A stretch of 64,000 bases of DNA from Gnetum montanum (lineage: Eukaryota; Streptophyta; Gnetopsida; Gnetales; Gnetaceae), in the NCBI GenBank assembly GCA_015680685.1, contig MNCI01011450.1, forward strand, positions 1 to 64,000, given 5' to 3'. Both the position numbers and the translations under genes were made by a program. Below, piece after piece: positions 35,917 through 48,763 of the stretch. Each line of letters begins with the position of its first letter. The first letter of the stretch is position 1. The notes below the pieces were generated by a model. The model saw nothing but the letters and a program-made list of their open reading frames with translations, made no database searches and had not been told where the DNA came from.

Positions 35917-37484
35917 CCTCCTAGCAAAATTAAAATTAATCAAGTTCATGCACATTTGTAAAATAATAATTAATCTTGTTTTGCAAAAGTTCTAAAAAAT
36001 TATGTTCTATGTTAGAACCTAAAATAATTATAATATAGGTATACCTCAAAATATATAGTCTAATTAGAACTCTATAACTCAGCATTGCCCACTTGAGTTG
36101 AACCCATGACTTGTTGCTTTGAAATCAAGAATCTTACCACGAGGCTTAAAAAATTGTGTTGGCTTTGTAGCCTATAGGTACCTATAATTTTGATTCCATA
36201 ACTCCTCCCCAAAATGTTAGGAATTTGGGTCCCCAAGATGAACAATAAATAAGTCAGTTACAACATCACAACTGTGATGTTATCATGCAATGTTGTAAGT
36301 GCAATGTATCCAAGGTTTGCATCAACTATAAATACCATCCACCTACTACATTGAATGCACATTTGGTTGCCATTGTAGCTAGACTCTTGTACTTTGTTTT
36401 CATGATTTCTATAATAATCAGTAAGTTTCCATAGTATGGTTTAAAGTAGTTGTACGATGTATTTATTGGAGTGCATTATACCTAGATACTTTGCATGATC
36501 AGTAATAAAAAATGTTTGAAATTTGAGTGCAGACATTCATCTCAAAACTTCTCCACCTTGTAGGACAAAGATGAATTGTTTTACTTTGTTTGTAAGGAGG
36601 ACCATCCCCATCTTGGAGAGCCCGAGCCTCACTCTTCAGTGATCTTCTTACCATTCTCCATGTCCTCTCTCTCTACGTTGTAGAATGATTTTGCTTCTGT
36701 GATTCCCTATCAAGTATTGCTAGTGTTAATTCAAGTTTCTAAGGAAATTTTGAGAGAACTTTTTGAATTGATTTCCTTCTTTTTGTCAACCTAATACTCC
36801 TTCCTTTATGAGTAGCATTCGAGAGAGTTCTGATTTGTCAATTTTTAATTGTTCTCCTCTTCCTTACAGTTCTGTGGATCACATTTGAAAGATTCCTCGC
36901 TGAAACTTTGGTCCTTAGTTTTCTTCTTCTTGTTTGCATCTCGCTCCTGCCATTTACTTGACTATTTCTTTCAAAATTCTCCCTTGGAAAATTTGAAGGA
37001 TTTGTGTCACGCAATGCAATTGTAGGAATTGTTTCCAAAGTTTGTATTGGTCCTCTCTGTTACAGTTTTTATAGACACAAGATTCTAGGGAGAAATATAA
37101 GAAATCACATTCAAAGTTGAAGATAGTAGAACAAAACACAGAAAATAGCTAATCATTAAAGCACAATAAGAGTTAGAACACAACTGCTGTAAATTTATGA
37201 AGAAAAGTAAATGATAGCTTAGTTTGCCAACTACTGTTGGGTACATATAAAGATTTTAAAATGCACGTTATGAAGATTTTTTTGAATCTATGAAAGTAAA
37301 AACAAAATAAGTTAACAGAACTTAAAATCTCAATCTACAAGCAGTAACCCAAAAAAAAATCAAAAAGAAGTCCGACAAAATTTAGCAATTCAAAGCATAA
37401 AAATATCATAACAAAATCCCAGATGAAAAAACATTCACACCACAAAAGAACATTTAAAAGAATGGAAAAAAGAAGAATAAAACT
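35913..37484. other. Unassigned AT-rich region
   Basis: No supported gene. A minus-strand stretch at 36838-37139 has short open frames without known motifs. From about 37290 the sequence begins to match 48570-48760, the segment beside the second Agenet fragment, so the duplication starts here. Confidence 0.45.
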
Positions 37485-37610
37485 AACTCACCAGAAGGTA
37501 TCCTCATCACTTTCCATGAATCCATTCTTGTCCAACCCTGAGGTTTGAACATGGGTAAGCTCTAAATGTCTTGGTATCTGGAAAATACACCAAGAACAGT
37601 GTCTGGGATC

Positions 37611-38794
37611 TGTTGATGTCGACCTCACCCATGCTAGGCATGGGGCCATGATCAACAAATTAATGTGATAGAAATGAGAATACTTAGATGGATGATGAAT
37701 GTGAGGAGAAAAGATAAAATGTTCATCACAATAAGACTTAGAGTTGCTTATATTTCAAATAAACTATAGGAGTGATATCTTGGATGGCTTAGACATATGT
37801 AAAGAAGATTAGATAATGAGTTTTTTTAAAAAAAATTTAAAAAACAAAAAAAAAATCTTATCTAACATTATTTCACGAAAGCCAAAGGAGAAAAAAAATA
37901 GATATAGAAAAAAATGATTAAGCCTAATTTTTTAAAAAAATTGCAAAATAAATAAAACCATAGCTTCTCATAAAGATGAATGATAAAAAAAGGAACTCAT
38001 ATAGCTAAACCCATTATATTATGAAAGGAAGGGAGAGTCTCAAGGGGTTCTTCAAGGGGATTGGATCCTAGATTAACCAGGAGGATAGTTATGTATTTTT
38101 TTTTGTTATTTTTTTTCTTTTATTTCAAGTACGCATACGATGTATGAGTAGGGTAGTCTCTTTGCACGTCCCGTGCATCAAAGGCTTTCTCTCCCTGCTA
38201 CCTACCCGTTGGCAATGCACAGTGCACGTGACAGCAGAAGATAACAAAAATCTGAAGGCAACGATTTCTTTATTTTCTATAGTGGATAGTAGCACGTCAA
38301 TAGCTAGGGTGTGTGGCAGGTTGTGATGGTCCTCCCAACAATTGCGGCAACCTCTTTTCTTCCTCTTGGGCTATTGCATTGAACTAGCAACGACAACACA
38401 AATTCTTGCCAGTGGCATGCCATAGGGTGATGGATCTTTTATTCTCCCTAGCGATCTCTCTTAGTGGTGCGAGATCTAGCTTCTCCTTTGTCCTTCTTCA
38501 GGTGGTGGTCAGTCTTCCTGTCCAGTAGAGCACACCAACGATAGTGTTTCTGGAAACGCACAAGGTTGGCGTAATTACTAGACTAGGAAAACTTCATTTT
38601 TTTACTTATTGTATCGAAAATAATTATTTAATTTTAATTTCAGATTTATTTTAGTTTATAATTTGCAAAAGGCCACATAGCCCTCTCCAGCTAAGACTAT
38701 TCCCTGTACCCATATGGGAGGCACCTTAGGAAATAATCTCCTAAAACGAGTTTTCTTTCTTGGCGTTGGTGCGACCAAAATTTATGCATCAATA
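37611..38794. mobile_element. 1.18-kb insertion with 5-bp duplication in Agenet copy 1
   Basis: GGATC occurs at both ends (37606-37610 and 38795-38799) while copy 2 has it once, so it is a target-site duplication. The insert starts TGTTGATG and ends CATCAATA, nearly perfect inverted termini as in an LTR whose final CA has mutated to TA. It could be a solo LTR. It contains a LINE-derived segment at its left and a more GC-rich unassigned segment at 38130-38560. Confidence 0.65.
37635..38095 (+). pseudogene. LINE-type reverse transcriptase, C-terminal remnant
   Basis: The plus strand reads VIEMRILRWMMNVRRKDK and YLGWLRHM*RR with stops between. This corresponds to the EMRMLRWM and RLRWFGHV motifs at the end of plant LINE-like RT proteins. 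The remnant ends near 38095 in a T-rich tract. Reading frames are heavily decayed. Confidence 0.65.
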
Positions 38795-39130
38795 GGATCC
38801 ATTTTCCACTCTGCTCTAAACTCTAAGCATGATTCCTCCGCCACCAACATTCTCTAACATAGGCCTCAACCCAATTCCCAACATAAATTTCTTCAGGTAG
38901 AGGCACCTTAGCCAAATTTGGCCTAATCTGAGTTGCAGGCAAAGTTTCTACCAGAGGCTCTTCATTTTCAGCCACAAATTTCTTGAAGTGAACCTTCTAG
39001 CAATAATGGTAACCTCTTTTGCCATTCCTGCCCATAATGATGCATTCAAACCAGCTATCTCCGTAGCCCTCCTTAATACTATGTACTTCCAATTTGCTTC
39101 CAATCCTAAACATCATTGCTTCTAGTCTAA

Positions 39131-40572
39131 CCTTTTTTTCTCTTGCTCTTGATTTCTATGTTTTGTATGATTCAATCTACTTTTCCGTCAGTTTTACTTA
39201 AATTTGAATGAAACTTAGAATAACAGTATGAGTTGGACATGCGCTTGCAAAGCAAAATGCAAAAAAAATAGATGCAACTCAATTCTTATTCTTTCTTTTC
39301 ATTGCAAACTATTGCATTCCTTCTTTCCTTGTATTCAAACAAATGGATCACTACAGTCTCTAAGCTTTTCTAACTGCAATGAAATCTCTATTATGGGATT
39401 GGTGGACTTTTTACTTCCCCATAACATTCTGTAGGAACCCACCTAGCTAAATATTGTTGTGTCTCCTATTACAAACTTACAATCATTAGTAAACATGGTG
39501 TTGCTGGTCTATCTCTAATCATTGGCAAACAGGCATGGCATTCCACTTTTTTCTCATAGCTCAATTTTCCCTTTGTTGGCACTTTCCACTTTTCATTCTA
39601 TTTTTTTCTAGTATTAAATGGTGGTTTCCATATATTAAGAGTAAATTATGTTTAATGGTACTTTCTCCGTACTCCCAAAAATCAAAGGCTACTTTACCAA
39701 TTATGCAATTCCATCAATATTTTTTAAGGAATGATCAGGTATCTTTTAAGTTTTTTTTAAAGGAGTTAGGTATCTTTTATGATTAAGCTTTGAAATCAAT
39801 GTAAAAAAGGGTATCAAATAGAATAATTTTATGTTTCCAAAGATATTCACCAATCAACATTTCTTGTAAGAATTAGTAACATGAAGAGGCAAATTTTATT
39901 TTAGGATTAGCATTCATAGGCTCAATGTTCATTCTCCTAAGTGGCTTTCTTAGGCTTAAATCTAAATCTTACTACTTAAAAAATAAGCACCTTACTATCC
40001 TCCAAATAGTAGTCACTTTATTTTATTTTATTTTATTTCAGTTTATATTAATTTTTTTTTGTTGATGCATCTTAGTGCATGACATCTTCTTTTAAGGATA
40101 ATGATGTAACTAAGACACTACATTCTATTCTCTTTGATTAATAGCTAATCGTGCTTATTCAAATTTTATGTTACCTACCTCAATCAAATTTTTGATTCGC
40201 AATTAAATGATGTGATTCAAAAGCATGATATTCAAGTCATTCAGGCTAGGTATTATTTTTATTTTTCCTGCTTGTTGACCTAAGCAATACTTCAATTGTG
40301 CAGTGTGCCCTGTATATAGGGTCTTTTATACATAAGCATGCAATGATGGTCATTCATAAATGAACTCCTAATTTTGATGTCCATTTTGAAAAATATTTTA
40401 ATGTTCCATGTTTTGTCAAGTTATTTAGTCTTCAGTTGATTTTTTAGAGAACTAAGAAGGAAATTGTTAGTCCTCTTGGTCTCATTAAGCATATGGAATC
40501 TATTTCTATGCCATTTGATTCTCATAGATGTTTTTTTGTTGAAAATAATCTTTTTAACCATAAAAAGGCATT
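39131..40572. other. Upstream part of Agenet copy 1, then unassigned DNA
   Basis: To about 39480 the sequence matches 49200-49560, the upstream side of Agenet copy 2 (for example ctctattatgggattggtgg in both). Beyond that it is AT-rich with no supported gene. Confidence 0.5.
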
Positions 40573-41640
40573 TGATGAGCAATAGGTACCCCCCCTATGC
40601 CCAACCATACAAATCACAAGCATTCACACATGATTTGGTCGAATTCCATGGATGGGACTAGTTGTTGCATCTAGATTGTTATGCCTTGATCGCAATTCAC
40701 TATCTTCCCACTTGGACTAGTGGTAGCTTTGTCACATATGGTTTAGTCCAAAGTGAGGCATATGATTCTTGATGTTGTTTCGGACGTATGCTACTCCTAA
40801 TGATAATAAAGAAATCAATTATTTAACTAATTAACAATGGAAAGTAAAGTCTAAACTAGCCTACGAATGATAAGTGTTTATTCCCAACTTGCTATACACG
40901 TCCTAAGCCCATGTATCCATTATTGGGTTTACCAAGTGTTATGCTACTGGGTGAACCAAGCAATAACACTCATGAGATTACCAAGCAAATACATGTTTAC
41001 ACTTGAAATTGGTTGCGCTCATTCTGCCAATTCATTAATATGCATGGAAACATAAATATTAACTAAGTACATGAAAAGTAAATCTAATCTAATTCAAAGT
41101 GCTACAATGAATAAGAATTAATCTTGATCTTATTATTGTTCATGGAATGTGTCTAGGTACATTGCCACTCGAATAAGATATTGTACAACTCACTAAGATC
41201 CACGTTGCAACCACTCACTGATTGTTCCCTATGACTACGGAATAAAACTACAAGAGTTCAACTACTTTATTGATAAAAGAATGCCAATACATGACTGGAG
41301 CACATGTATTTATAGGAAAAAATAGACACTACATCAACGAGGCCACATCAGTTCATCAAATCATGTGTTGATAGGACCTAGTCGATAGGGTCGCATTGAT
41401 GCGGCTGCATCGGTTGCATCAAGGTAGTTTCATTGAAGCGATTATGTCGAAGAGGCTACATCGAGGCGGTTGTGTCAACACAACCAACTGATGCTTCATC
41501 ATACCCCCATGACTGAATAAAAACGTGTCCTTGAGTTAACATGATAGGATTGAGCTTTCTTTACAAAAAATTGGGAATGATGGAATTATTGACTGATGCT
41601 AACTACTAACTGACTCTAAGTGCCGCATTATAAAATTTTA
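40573..41640 (-). mobile_element. A5: diverged LTR with 3' stub
   Basis: A diverged LTR of the A family (40573-41501, 929 bp) starts TGATGAGCAATAGG and ends CTTCATCA. It is followed by TACCCCCATGACTGAAT, the complement of the polypurine tract, and about 130 bp of A-family 3' region (tccttgagtt, ggaattattgactga). Beyond about 41640 the similarity stops. Orientation is minus. Confidence 0.75.
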
Positions 41641-42622
41641 TTTGAGTGGATGCATTACAAAATTACAAAATTCTAAAAATATTGGACAAACATTGAAGAT
41701 TACAAAATTTGCAGAGGTCCTTAGAAATCTGCTGAAGATGATTCCTCTTATTGCCGCTAATGGTGGCAAACCTCTAACCTTGATTATTATGTTGATGCTT
41801 CTTTGGTTATGTAGAACATTCTTAAAGGATGGACTGAAATTTCTTCTCATCGTCCCATGGATCTAGTAAACATGCGATGCTTGAGCTGCTATCTTGTATG
41901 TGCTACGATTTGTCCATGAGCATATCCTCTATTGTTCCCCTCTTAGCTTTGTTTTTGTGCTTAACAAAAGACATTCTTCCTTAGGCATTTTTTTAGCATG
42001 ACCTGTAGTCACCTAAGAATCAACATTAGTTTTGGTAAATTTTCCTTAATAGTTAACCCTTTTCAGATCCCTTAGTTTTCATTTAAGCATAAGGTGATGA
42101 TAGCATACTATGCCCAAGGCTATGAGGTAACTAAAATCATCAAGTTGTTCACATTATTTTGATCAATTACTATTAGTTACCGTGATGTTTGAAAATAGGA
42201 TGTTAGAAAAATTTCAAAGTGAACATCCCTAGCCCCCATGAGTAATAAGCATAACTCCAGAAATGCACAAGTTTTCAAATAATTAAAACCAAAGATCTGA
42301 TTTAGAAGATGACCAAGAAATATTAATGAATATGGAAATATAAAAGTAGGAAAAATTAATGAAATGGATGAGAAGTAGTCCCAAAATCATGCATGAATTC
42401 AAAGAAACCATCACTAACATTCTGAAAGATGTGAAGGTTAGTTCAAAGCCATGATCAACAAAACTTATGCAAGTGGGTCCTCCCTAAAGTAGGCTCCTAC
42501 CGTAATGCCCTTGCATAACCACTTCTATAGATGTCTGTGGGCACCAGAGAAGTTAAATGTAGATCATTCTTTTGTTCCAAACAATGCACAATTGTTGTGG
42601 TTGGGATGTTACACTATACTAC
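41641..42622. other. Unassigned region between A5 and A2
   Basis: About 1 kb without recognised coding. Short frames at 41638-41866 on both strands lack motifs. It may be the diverged 3' region of A5 or host DNA. Confidence 0.4.
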
Positions 42623-43460
42623 TAATGAGCGGCAAAGTACCCCTACGCCCAACCATACGAATATGAGTGTTCACACGCAATCTAGTCAAACTCTGAGGAT
42701 TAAGTGCTTATGCACCTACACAGAACAAGGATAAGTTATGCAGTCATTGTCTTCCCAAGCTTACTTGTAAGGCACAATTGTATGGTTAAGTAAACTCGAG
42801 GTATATGATTTTTTTATGTTTTTTATATTTTCTCTCTTGGTCTTCTAAGTGTGTGAAATGAAAATATTTAATTAACTAATGGATTTTTTTTGTAACTCTA
42901 ATCTTTAATCAAATCCTAACACCAGAATCCGTTCCCACTCTCCAGACACATCATAAACTAGTGTAACACTACTGGGATTACCAAACACTAGTCGTTACTG
43001 GGTTACCAAGTGTTCCACGTATGCTCGAAGTGGTCATGCTAAGTGTGCTAATTCATTAATAATTAATAATTCTATATAAATGACATTGATTAACTAATTA
43101 GAGCATCAAATAATAGTAAATAACATTAAATGCAATAGTTAAGCTATTCTATATGTTGCAAGGTTTATCACAAAGTTTGTCTTTATTTTCGAACACAAGG
43201 TGTGCTCAGGTACCCAATGCTCGAATAAACATTCGTTCACTTTATGACTCCTATTATGGACACTCAAAAATAATTCTAACTCTGGAAGAGAAAAACTGGA
43301 AGAGTTTGACTATGGGACTAGAAAAATTACTACTAAAACCAAGTGCCCCTATCTCTTATTTATAGGCAACGAGATAGGCTCCGACATCATGTATCCGATG
43401 TCGGGGATTTGATTCGATATCTTGTATCTGATATCGAATACATAATATTGGGACTCATCA
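42623..43460 (-). repeat. A2 3' LTR (838 bp)
   Basis: It starts TAATGAGCGG (terminal TG mutated to TA) and ends GACTCATCA. TACCCCCACGATGG follows, whose complement is the polypurine tract of the element. A minus-strand TATA box lies near 43353-43365. Confidence 0.9.
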
Positions 43461-45470
43461 TACCCCCACGATGGAATGAAAACTCATCCTCGAGTTCCTT
43501 ACAAAATATTGAGAAGGTATGGGATTATTGACCGAACAACAACTGACAGTGACATGGAATGATAGACTCAAAGTGCCCAATGAATGGATTGACAAACATA
43601 TTACAGCATTAGTGTTCATAATCATTGTGGTGAACATTGTACATAGATGGCATCTAGACCCTAATTTAACAGCTTGAAGAGAGAGGAAGAGAAAAGAAAA
43701 TGAGGTGTGTTGTTGCCGATGTTAAAGATGTGCACACCATTGTTCGTCCATGGCCACATGACTAAGCTTGTTCCTTGCATAAATGCTCTTGCTCTAGTCC
43801 ATCCTAAGTGCTCCCTCCTATCCCATTCCATTGTTCTTGTGATCTCCATCTGTACAAACAACACAATCACAAATTAGCAAAGATAGATAAGATATAATGT
43901 AGTTGATACCTTGCCTCAATATGAAGCACATTGACCAGGTTGTACGTATGGAAAATACTGAGTTAGAGGTTTGTAACTGAGAACTACCTAAGGTGTAGGG
44001 GTGAGATAAGCAATAGGATGGAAAATGAAAGGAAAAGGAAGATAAGAGAAATAACAATGGTGAAGCCAATAAAAATTCTAGAAGGGAAGAGAAAAATAAA
44101 AATGGATGTCATGGATGGGGTGAAACGAGAAATAGTTGATTGTGAAATATGTTTAAGGAAAAGAACTTAATAATTGCACCAAAAAGGAATGCTAGTGGGT
44201 CTTTCCCAAAGTAGGCTCATGCCCTTTATGTCTTGACAAACCCACAAACCAAAGAGCTTGTAGGCTCTAGGAATGACATATGGAGACAATAGTTAAGAAT
44301 TTACCCACAAGAGTTTACCAAAGAGTAAGAATGTGTCAACCAAGATATAGACTAATCATAAAATCAATAATGAGGTAGAATACGGGAAGTAATACGAAAA
44401 GAGAAGAGAATGGAATGGAATCCCAAAATCAAGGTTGTGTAAAGTCCCTTGTGTATTATGTGGTTAAGGTGACTTAATAAAATTCAGTCCAAATCCAAAT
44501 TAAAACTAACCACATCCAGTGACCTCGCATCAATACACTTGGTCAATCCATCTTCTTGAAACAACAAGAATTCTTCCACAAAGCAACCACCATCCAAAAA
44601 GAGAAGAATAGAGGAGTAGGAAGTGAGAAAAGGCCTTAGTTAGAGGGAACCTTTACACATGGGTAACATTTCTTTCCAGTACCATAACTAGTGCTTGTAG
44701 CCCATGTTCCTTTATTATGTCTAAGGAGTGTGCTTTGAATTCCCACTAGTTTTTTATTTTTTTTATTTTTTTTATTTTTTTTAAGTGAAAACCACACCAT
44801 GCAAAGACTTATTTGATTCATTCAACTTCCCGATATTAGTCGACAGCGGAATGGAAAAAAACCTATGAAAAACATCCAAGAACCCAAGAGAATAGCCAGC
44901 ACAAATGCGTTGAATTCCCTTGAAGTCACATCCTTTTTAATCCATTTGAATCTTTCCTTGGTTTGAAGAATACCAAGCCACAAATTCATTAATAGGTTTG
45001 ATTAGAAAATGGATAGTACAATTCCAAAAGAAAGGGAGACAATAGATTTGAATGGATGAATGGATGACATGGACTCATTTCCTATTTTATCAAAAGAAAC
45101 AATATCTTAGCATCAACATTAAAAGTAAAAGGTAAAAACCAAACATTAACAATCAACATCATTACAGTACAACCCACCATCATAAGCACTTATTATGTGA
45201 TGAGTGAGAATAAACCAAACAAAAGATAACAGAGAAAGAAACAGTAAAAATGTTAATGATGGTGTAAAAAAAAATCAGTAAAGATGAAAAATGTGTAAAA
45301 TAAAAACGTATGAAACAAAAAAGACAAAAGAAACTGAGGGCTTAGAATAATTAGCATTGGTGGCCATCTCCCCCATGACTAAGTTGGAAGGAGGAGATCT
45401 AAAATAATGAATAGGGTTGTCCATCAATAGAGTTATCATTAGTAATTATCGTTTTGGGCTCATGGAAAGG
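43461..45470 (-). other. A2 3' noncoding region
   Basis: It aligns with 1190-2906, 57746-59548 and 63330-64000. It lacks the block near 1540-1600 that A1 and A4 share. A T-rich run with ttttttattttttttattt at 44752-44785 is a local expansion. No gene. Confidence 0.75.
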
Positions 45471-46560
45471 TTTGGTTTATTGGAAATTAACTAATATTTT
45501 CTTATCTAGGCTTCCAGGTTTATAGATCATCATGGCCCCAGAAGAAAAAGTTTCATGAATGATATAAGGTCCTTCCCACAACATTTGAAATTTGGTTTGT
45601 TGTGGCACATGTGCGAGATTCCAATAAAGAACCCTATCTTCTGGTTGGTATTTGACTTTTCTAATTCTTAGGTCATGACATTGTTTATTGAAGGCCTTGT
45701 GTAGTTCATTGGATGATAGGGTAGCTAATCGATTTTCATCTAGCAAGTTAAGATTCATTAACCATTCTTTTTGTGCTAGACTAAGGTCAAGGTTAAGGTC
45801 ACATGTTGTAGATAGTGTACGAAGCTCAAGTTGGATAGGAAGCATTGGAACTTTATCATACACTAACTCATAGAGAGAATAGCCTATAGGGAGTTTTCAT
45901 GTGGAGCGGTAGGCCCAAAGAGCATCGTTTAGTTTGGTGCTCTAGTCTTGCCTATATTTTTTAATGGTTTGTGTTAAGATTTTTGTGATTTCCCTATTGG
46001 TGACTTTGGCTTGACCATTCACTTGAGGATGATATGGTGTAGTCAATTTATGCTCAATTCCTAAGCATTGCATCAATTTCCAAAAATTCGCACCTGTAAA
46101 ATGTGTACCATTATCAAAAATAAGTGCACGAGGCATACCAAACCTATATATGATTTTTTGTTGAACAAATCATGCAACGGTAGATGATGTATAGTCGGTA
46201 ACAAAGGCTGCTTCTACCCATTTTATGAAATAATCAACAGCAACAACAATGTATGCTTTTCCATTGGACATTGGTGTAATAGGCCCTATAAAATCAATAC
46301 CCCATATGTTGAAGGGTTCTAAAGGTTGAATCCATTATTGTGGACCCTCCATTTTAGCAGTCATTCCCCCATCGCGTTGGCAGTGCTCACAAGATTGGAC
46401 AAAATGATGGGCATCCCAAAATAATGTATGCCAATAATATCCTACAAGTAGGATTTTAATGGTTGTTCGTCTCCCAGCATAATGACCTTCATAAGGGCCC
46501 TCATGAGCATCTTGGAGAACTCAAAATTGATCTGCATCAAGAACACATGATCAGACCAAG
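45471..46560 (-). pseudogene. A2 integrase (broken)
   Basis: On the minus strand it keeps [16 protein letters not shown] (near 46300), [12 protein letters not shown] (46085-46125) and TPYHPQVNGQAKVTNRE (near 46020). The catalytic Glu is Lys, as in A1. The C-terminal part at 45477-45863 is open for 128 codons (LRIRKVKYQPEDRVLYW, LWEGPYIIHETF). Two stops separate the parts. It would be inactive. Confidence 0.88.
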
Positions 46561-46628
46561 CCATCATAGCACACCTTGTAAAGGTGTCCATTGATTTCCA
46601 TGAAATGTTTGACTCAATGGAGAAACTG

Positions 46629-47945
46629 TTATTTCTTTCTAATGTCCATCCCTTGTGGTGTTTCTTGTGTGAGAAGATAAGTAAGAATGCTACTATATGA
46701 ATTCATATCTATGGGTGATTGATTTTTTATTACACCTACAAATAGGAGTTCATCAAGGAAGTGATCAGAAATTGGGTATTCATCCTCTTTGTTGTCCCAT
46801 CTCAACTGAGATAAATGATCGACAACAACATTCTCGGTACCTTTATGATTTACTACCGTGAGATTGAACTCTTGTAAGATCACAAGCCATAGTATGATGT
46901 GAGGGCTCACCATTGGTTTATTCATAAGGAATCGAATCACACTATGATCTGTGTGTATAAACACCTTATAGCCTAATGCATAGTGCCTAAATTTCTCTAG
47001 TTCAAACACCACAACCATTAACACTTTTTCTATTGTGGTATAGCTAAGTTGTGCACTAGCAATGCTTTGACTTGCATAGTGAATGTAATAGGGACATTTT
47101 TGGTCATCTAACTATGTAAGTACGACTCTTAAAGCAAAATTGGATGAATCAGTCATTATATGGAATGGTCTGGACCAGTTAGGAGCTTGTAAAAATAGGT
47201 TCTTCTACGATCTTTTGCTTCAAGGTTTGGAAAGCTAACTTACATTCCTTGGTCCATTCAAAGGGTACATCCTTTTTCATTAACTCTACCAATAGTTTTG
47301 CAATCTTCGAAAAGTTCTTGATGAAATGTCTATAATAGCTAGTATGTCCAAGGAATGATCGAACATCTTTTACAGTTTTAGGTTGATGAGTGATTCCTTG
47401 TATGACTTTAATTTTTTCAGGATCTACCTCTATCCTTGTTTGTGAAATTTTATGCCCTAATACAATGCCCTCTTGGACAATTAAGTGGCTTTTCTACCAA
47501 TTGAGCCTTAGGTTGGTTTCAACACATCATTTTAGCACTTGCTCTAATCGGTCCAATGCTTGTTCAAATTTTGCTCCATAGGTGGAGAAATCGTCCATAA
47601 AAACCTCCATACCATTCCCTATTTATTGCTAAAATATACTGAGAACCAAACGTTGAAACGTTGTTAGAGCATTGCACAAGCCAAACGGCATCTACCTATA
47701 TGCAAATATCCCCCAAGGACTTGTGAATGTAGTTTTGGCTTGGTCTTATAGTGCTATTTGAATTTGATTGTACCCACTGTAACCATCCAGAAAACTATAA
47801 TAACAATGCCCTGCTATGGTATCTAAGACTTGGTCAACGAATGGCAATGGGAAATGATCTTTAAATGTTGCCATGTTTAATAGCCTAAAGTCTATACACA
47901 CCCTCCATTTACCACCTTTTTTAGGCACAATGACTAATGGACTAA
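46629..47945 (-). pseudogene. A2 reverse transcriptase (partial) and RNase H
   Basis: The RT starts abruptly at the break. KWRVCIDFRLLNMATF and SFLDGYSGYNQI lie at 47746-47940. The catalytic FMDDF at about 47588-47605 is intact, unlike A1. Stops at 47746-47748 and 47629-47631 are shared with A1 and A3. RNase H lies at 46629-47330 (HTDHSVIRFLMNKP, VVDHLSQL). The part from about 47480 to 47817 is almost identical to 55386-55723 of A3. Confidence 0.9.
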
Positions 47946-48763
47946 TACACACCCACCATTTCCATCTTATATTACTGCTACCTGAGTCAAAATTTTGAAG
48001 AATGAAAACATCAATTCACTAATACAAATATTCTTTCCTCATAGATGAGAACAAGTCATGTACATTGTGTTTCTTGCTTCAAGACCTCATAACCTAATAG
48101 GCTAATGGATACATCTCGAAAAAGCCTTAAAATCATTATTTAAAAAAAAACCTGCTCTCAACTCATAAAACATTCCCTAAAAAGACATTTCTTATCCACA
48201 ACCAATACCCCCAAAAATTAGCAATTTAAAGCATCAAGGAATTTTTGAAGCTGTTGCAATAATTCTTGAATCAAAACCTGATAGTCTACATTTCAAATTG
48301 ATTTGGACTGCTTCCAAAAGACTAGATTCCCAACCAGCCCCAGCTAGTAAGAAAATCAAGAAAGACGCTAGTTAGTATCATGACTCAGAAAAGTACATAT
48401 TCACATCTTGCTTGAACAGTAATAGAGAAAAGTAACATATTTACATCTTTCTTGAATAGTAACAGAGAAAAGTAACATATTTACATCTTACTTTAGTCCT
48501 ATGTGAATCAAAATTCTAAAAATACCAATTCACTAATACAAATTTTCTTTCCTAAAAGAAGAGGAAAAGTCTTGCAAATCTGTATTAAAAAAAAAATCTC
48601 AATTTATAAAACATTCCATGAAAAGAAATTCTTTATCCACAACCAATAACCTAGAAAAATTAGCAATTCAAGCCAACAGAAAATTTCAAAAAACCTGGAA
48701 TCAAAAACATTGAAACCACAAAAAAATTATTTAAAAGGAAAAAGATTATAAAACTCATTCACC
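47946..48763. repeat. Local duplications beside A2
   Basis: Two copies of a segment about 510 bp apart (near 48000-48230 and 48508-48690, both with caattcactaatacaaat and accaata...tagcaatt) flank three units of about 40 bp (agagaaaagtaacatattta plus catctt, 48375-48500). The outer segments also match 37290-37480. No gene. Confidence 0.65.

Larger units (their letters stand above)
37485..39130 (-). pseudogene. Agenet-domain gene fragment, copy 1 (interrupted)
   Basis: Agenet domains are plant Tudor-like modules found in chromatin-associated proteins. On the minus strand from about 39110 it reads MFRIGSKLEVHSIKEGYG, WFECIIMGRNGKRG, EEPLVETLPATQIRPN, then VGNWVEAYVRECWWRR, the first half of a tandem Agenet pair. 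After the insertion at 37611-38794 it continues LFLVYFPDTKTF and LRVGQEWIHGK, ending at a CTG/GTGAGT splice donor (37488-37493). A TAG replaces a codon in YHYC*KV and TGATGA replaces the final W. It is a single exon of a pseudogene duplicated at 48764-49199. Confidence 0.8.
42623..47945 (-). mobile_element. A2: 5'-truncated Athila-like element
   Basis: It has the 3' LTR (42623-43460), 3' noncoding region, integrase, RNase H and most of RT, and stops inside RT at about 47945. Gag, protease, primer site and 5' LTR are missing. It is in opposite orientation to A3, 7 kb away. At the break, atacacacccaccattt (47943-47959) repeats a word 50 bp inside the element. Confidence 0.9.

Noticed and set aside
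36205-36560. Solo LTR starting TGTTAGGAATTTGGG with a TATA box near 36333
   Set aside because: No end with CA and no target duplication could be defined, and no partner is in the window.
42531-42734. Host gene upstream of A2
   Set aside because: The frame runs across the LTR boundary at 42623, so it cannot be a real gene.
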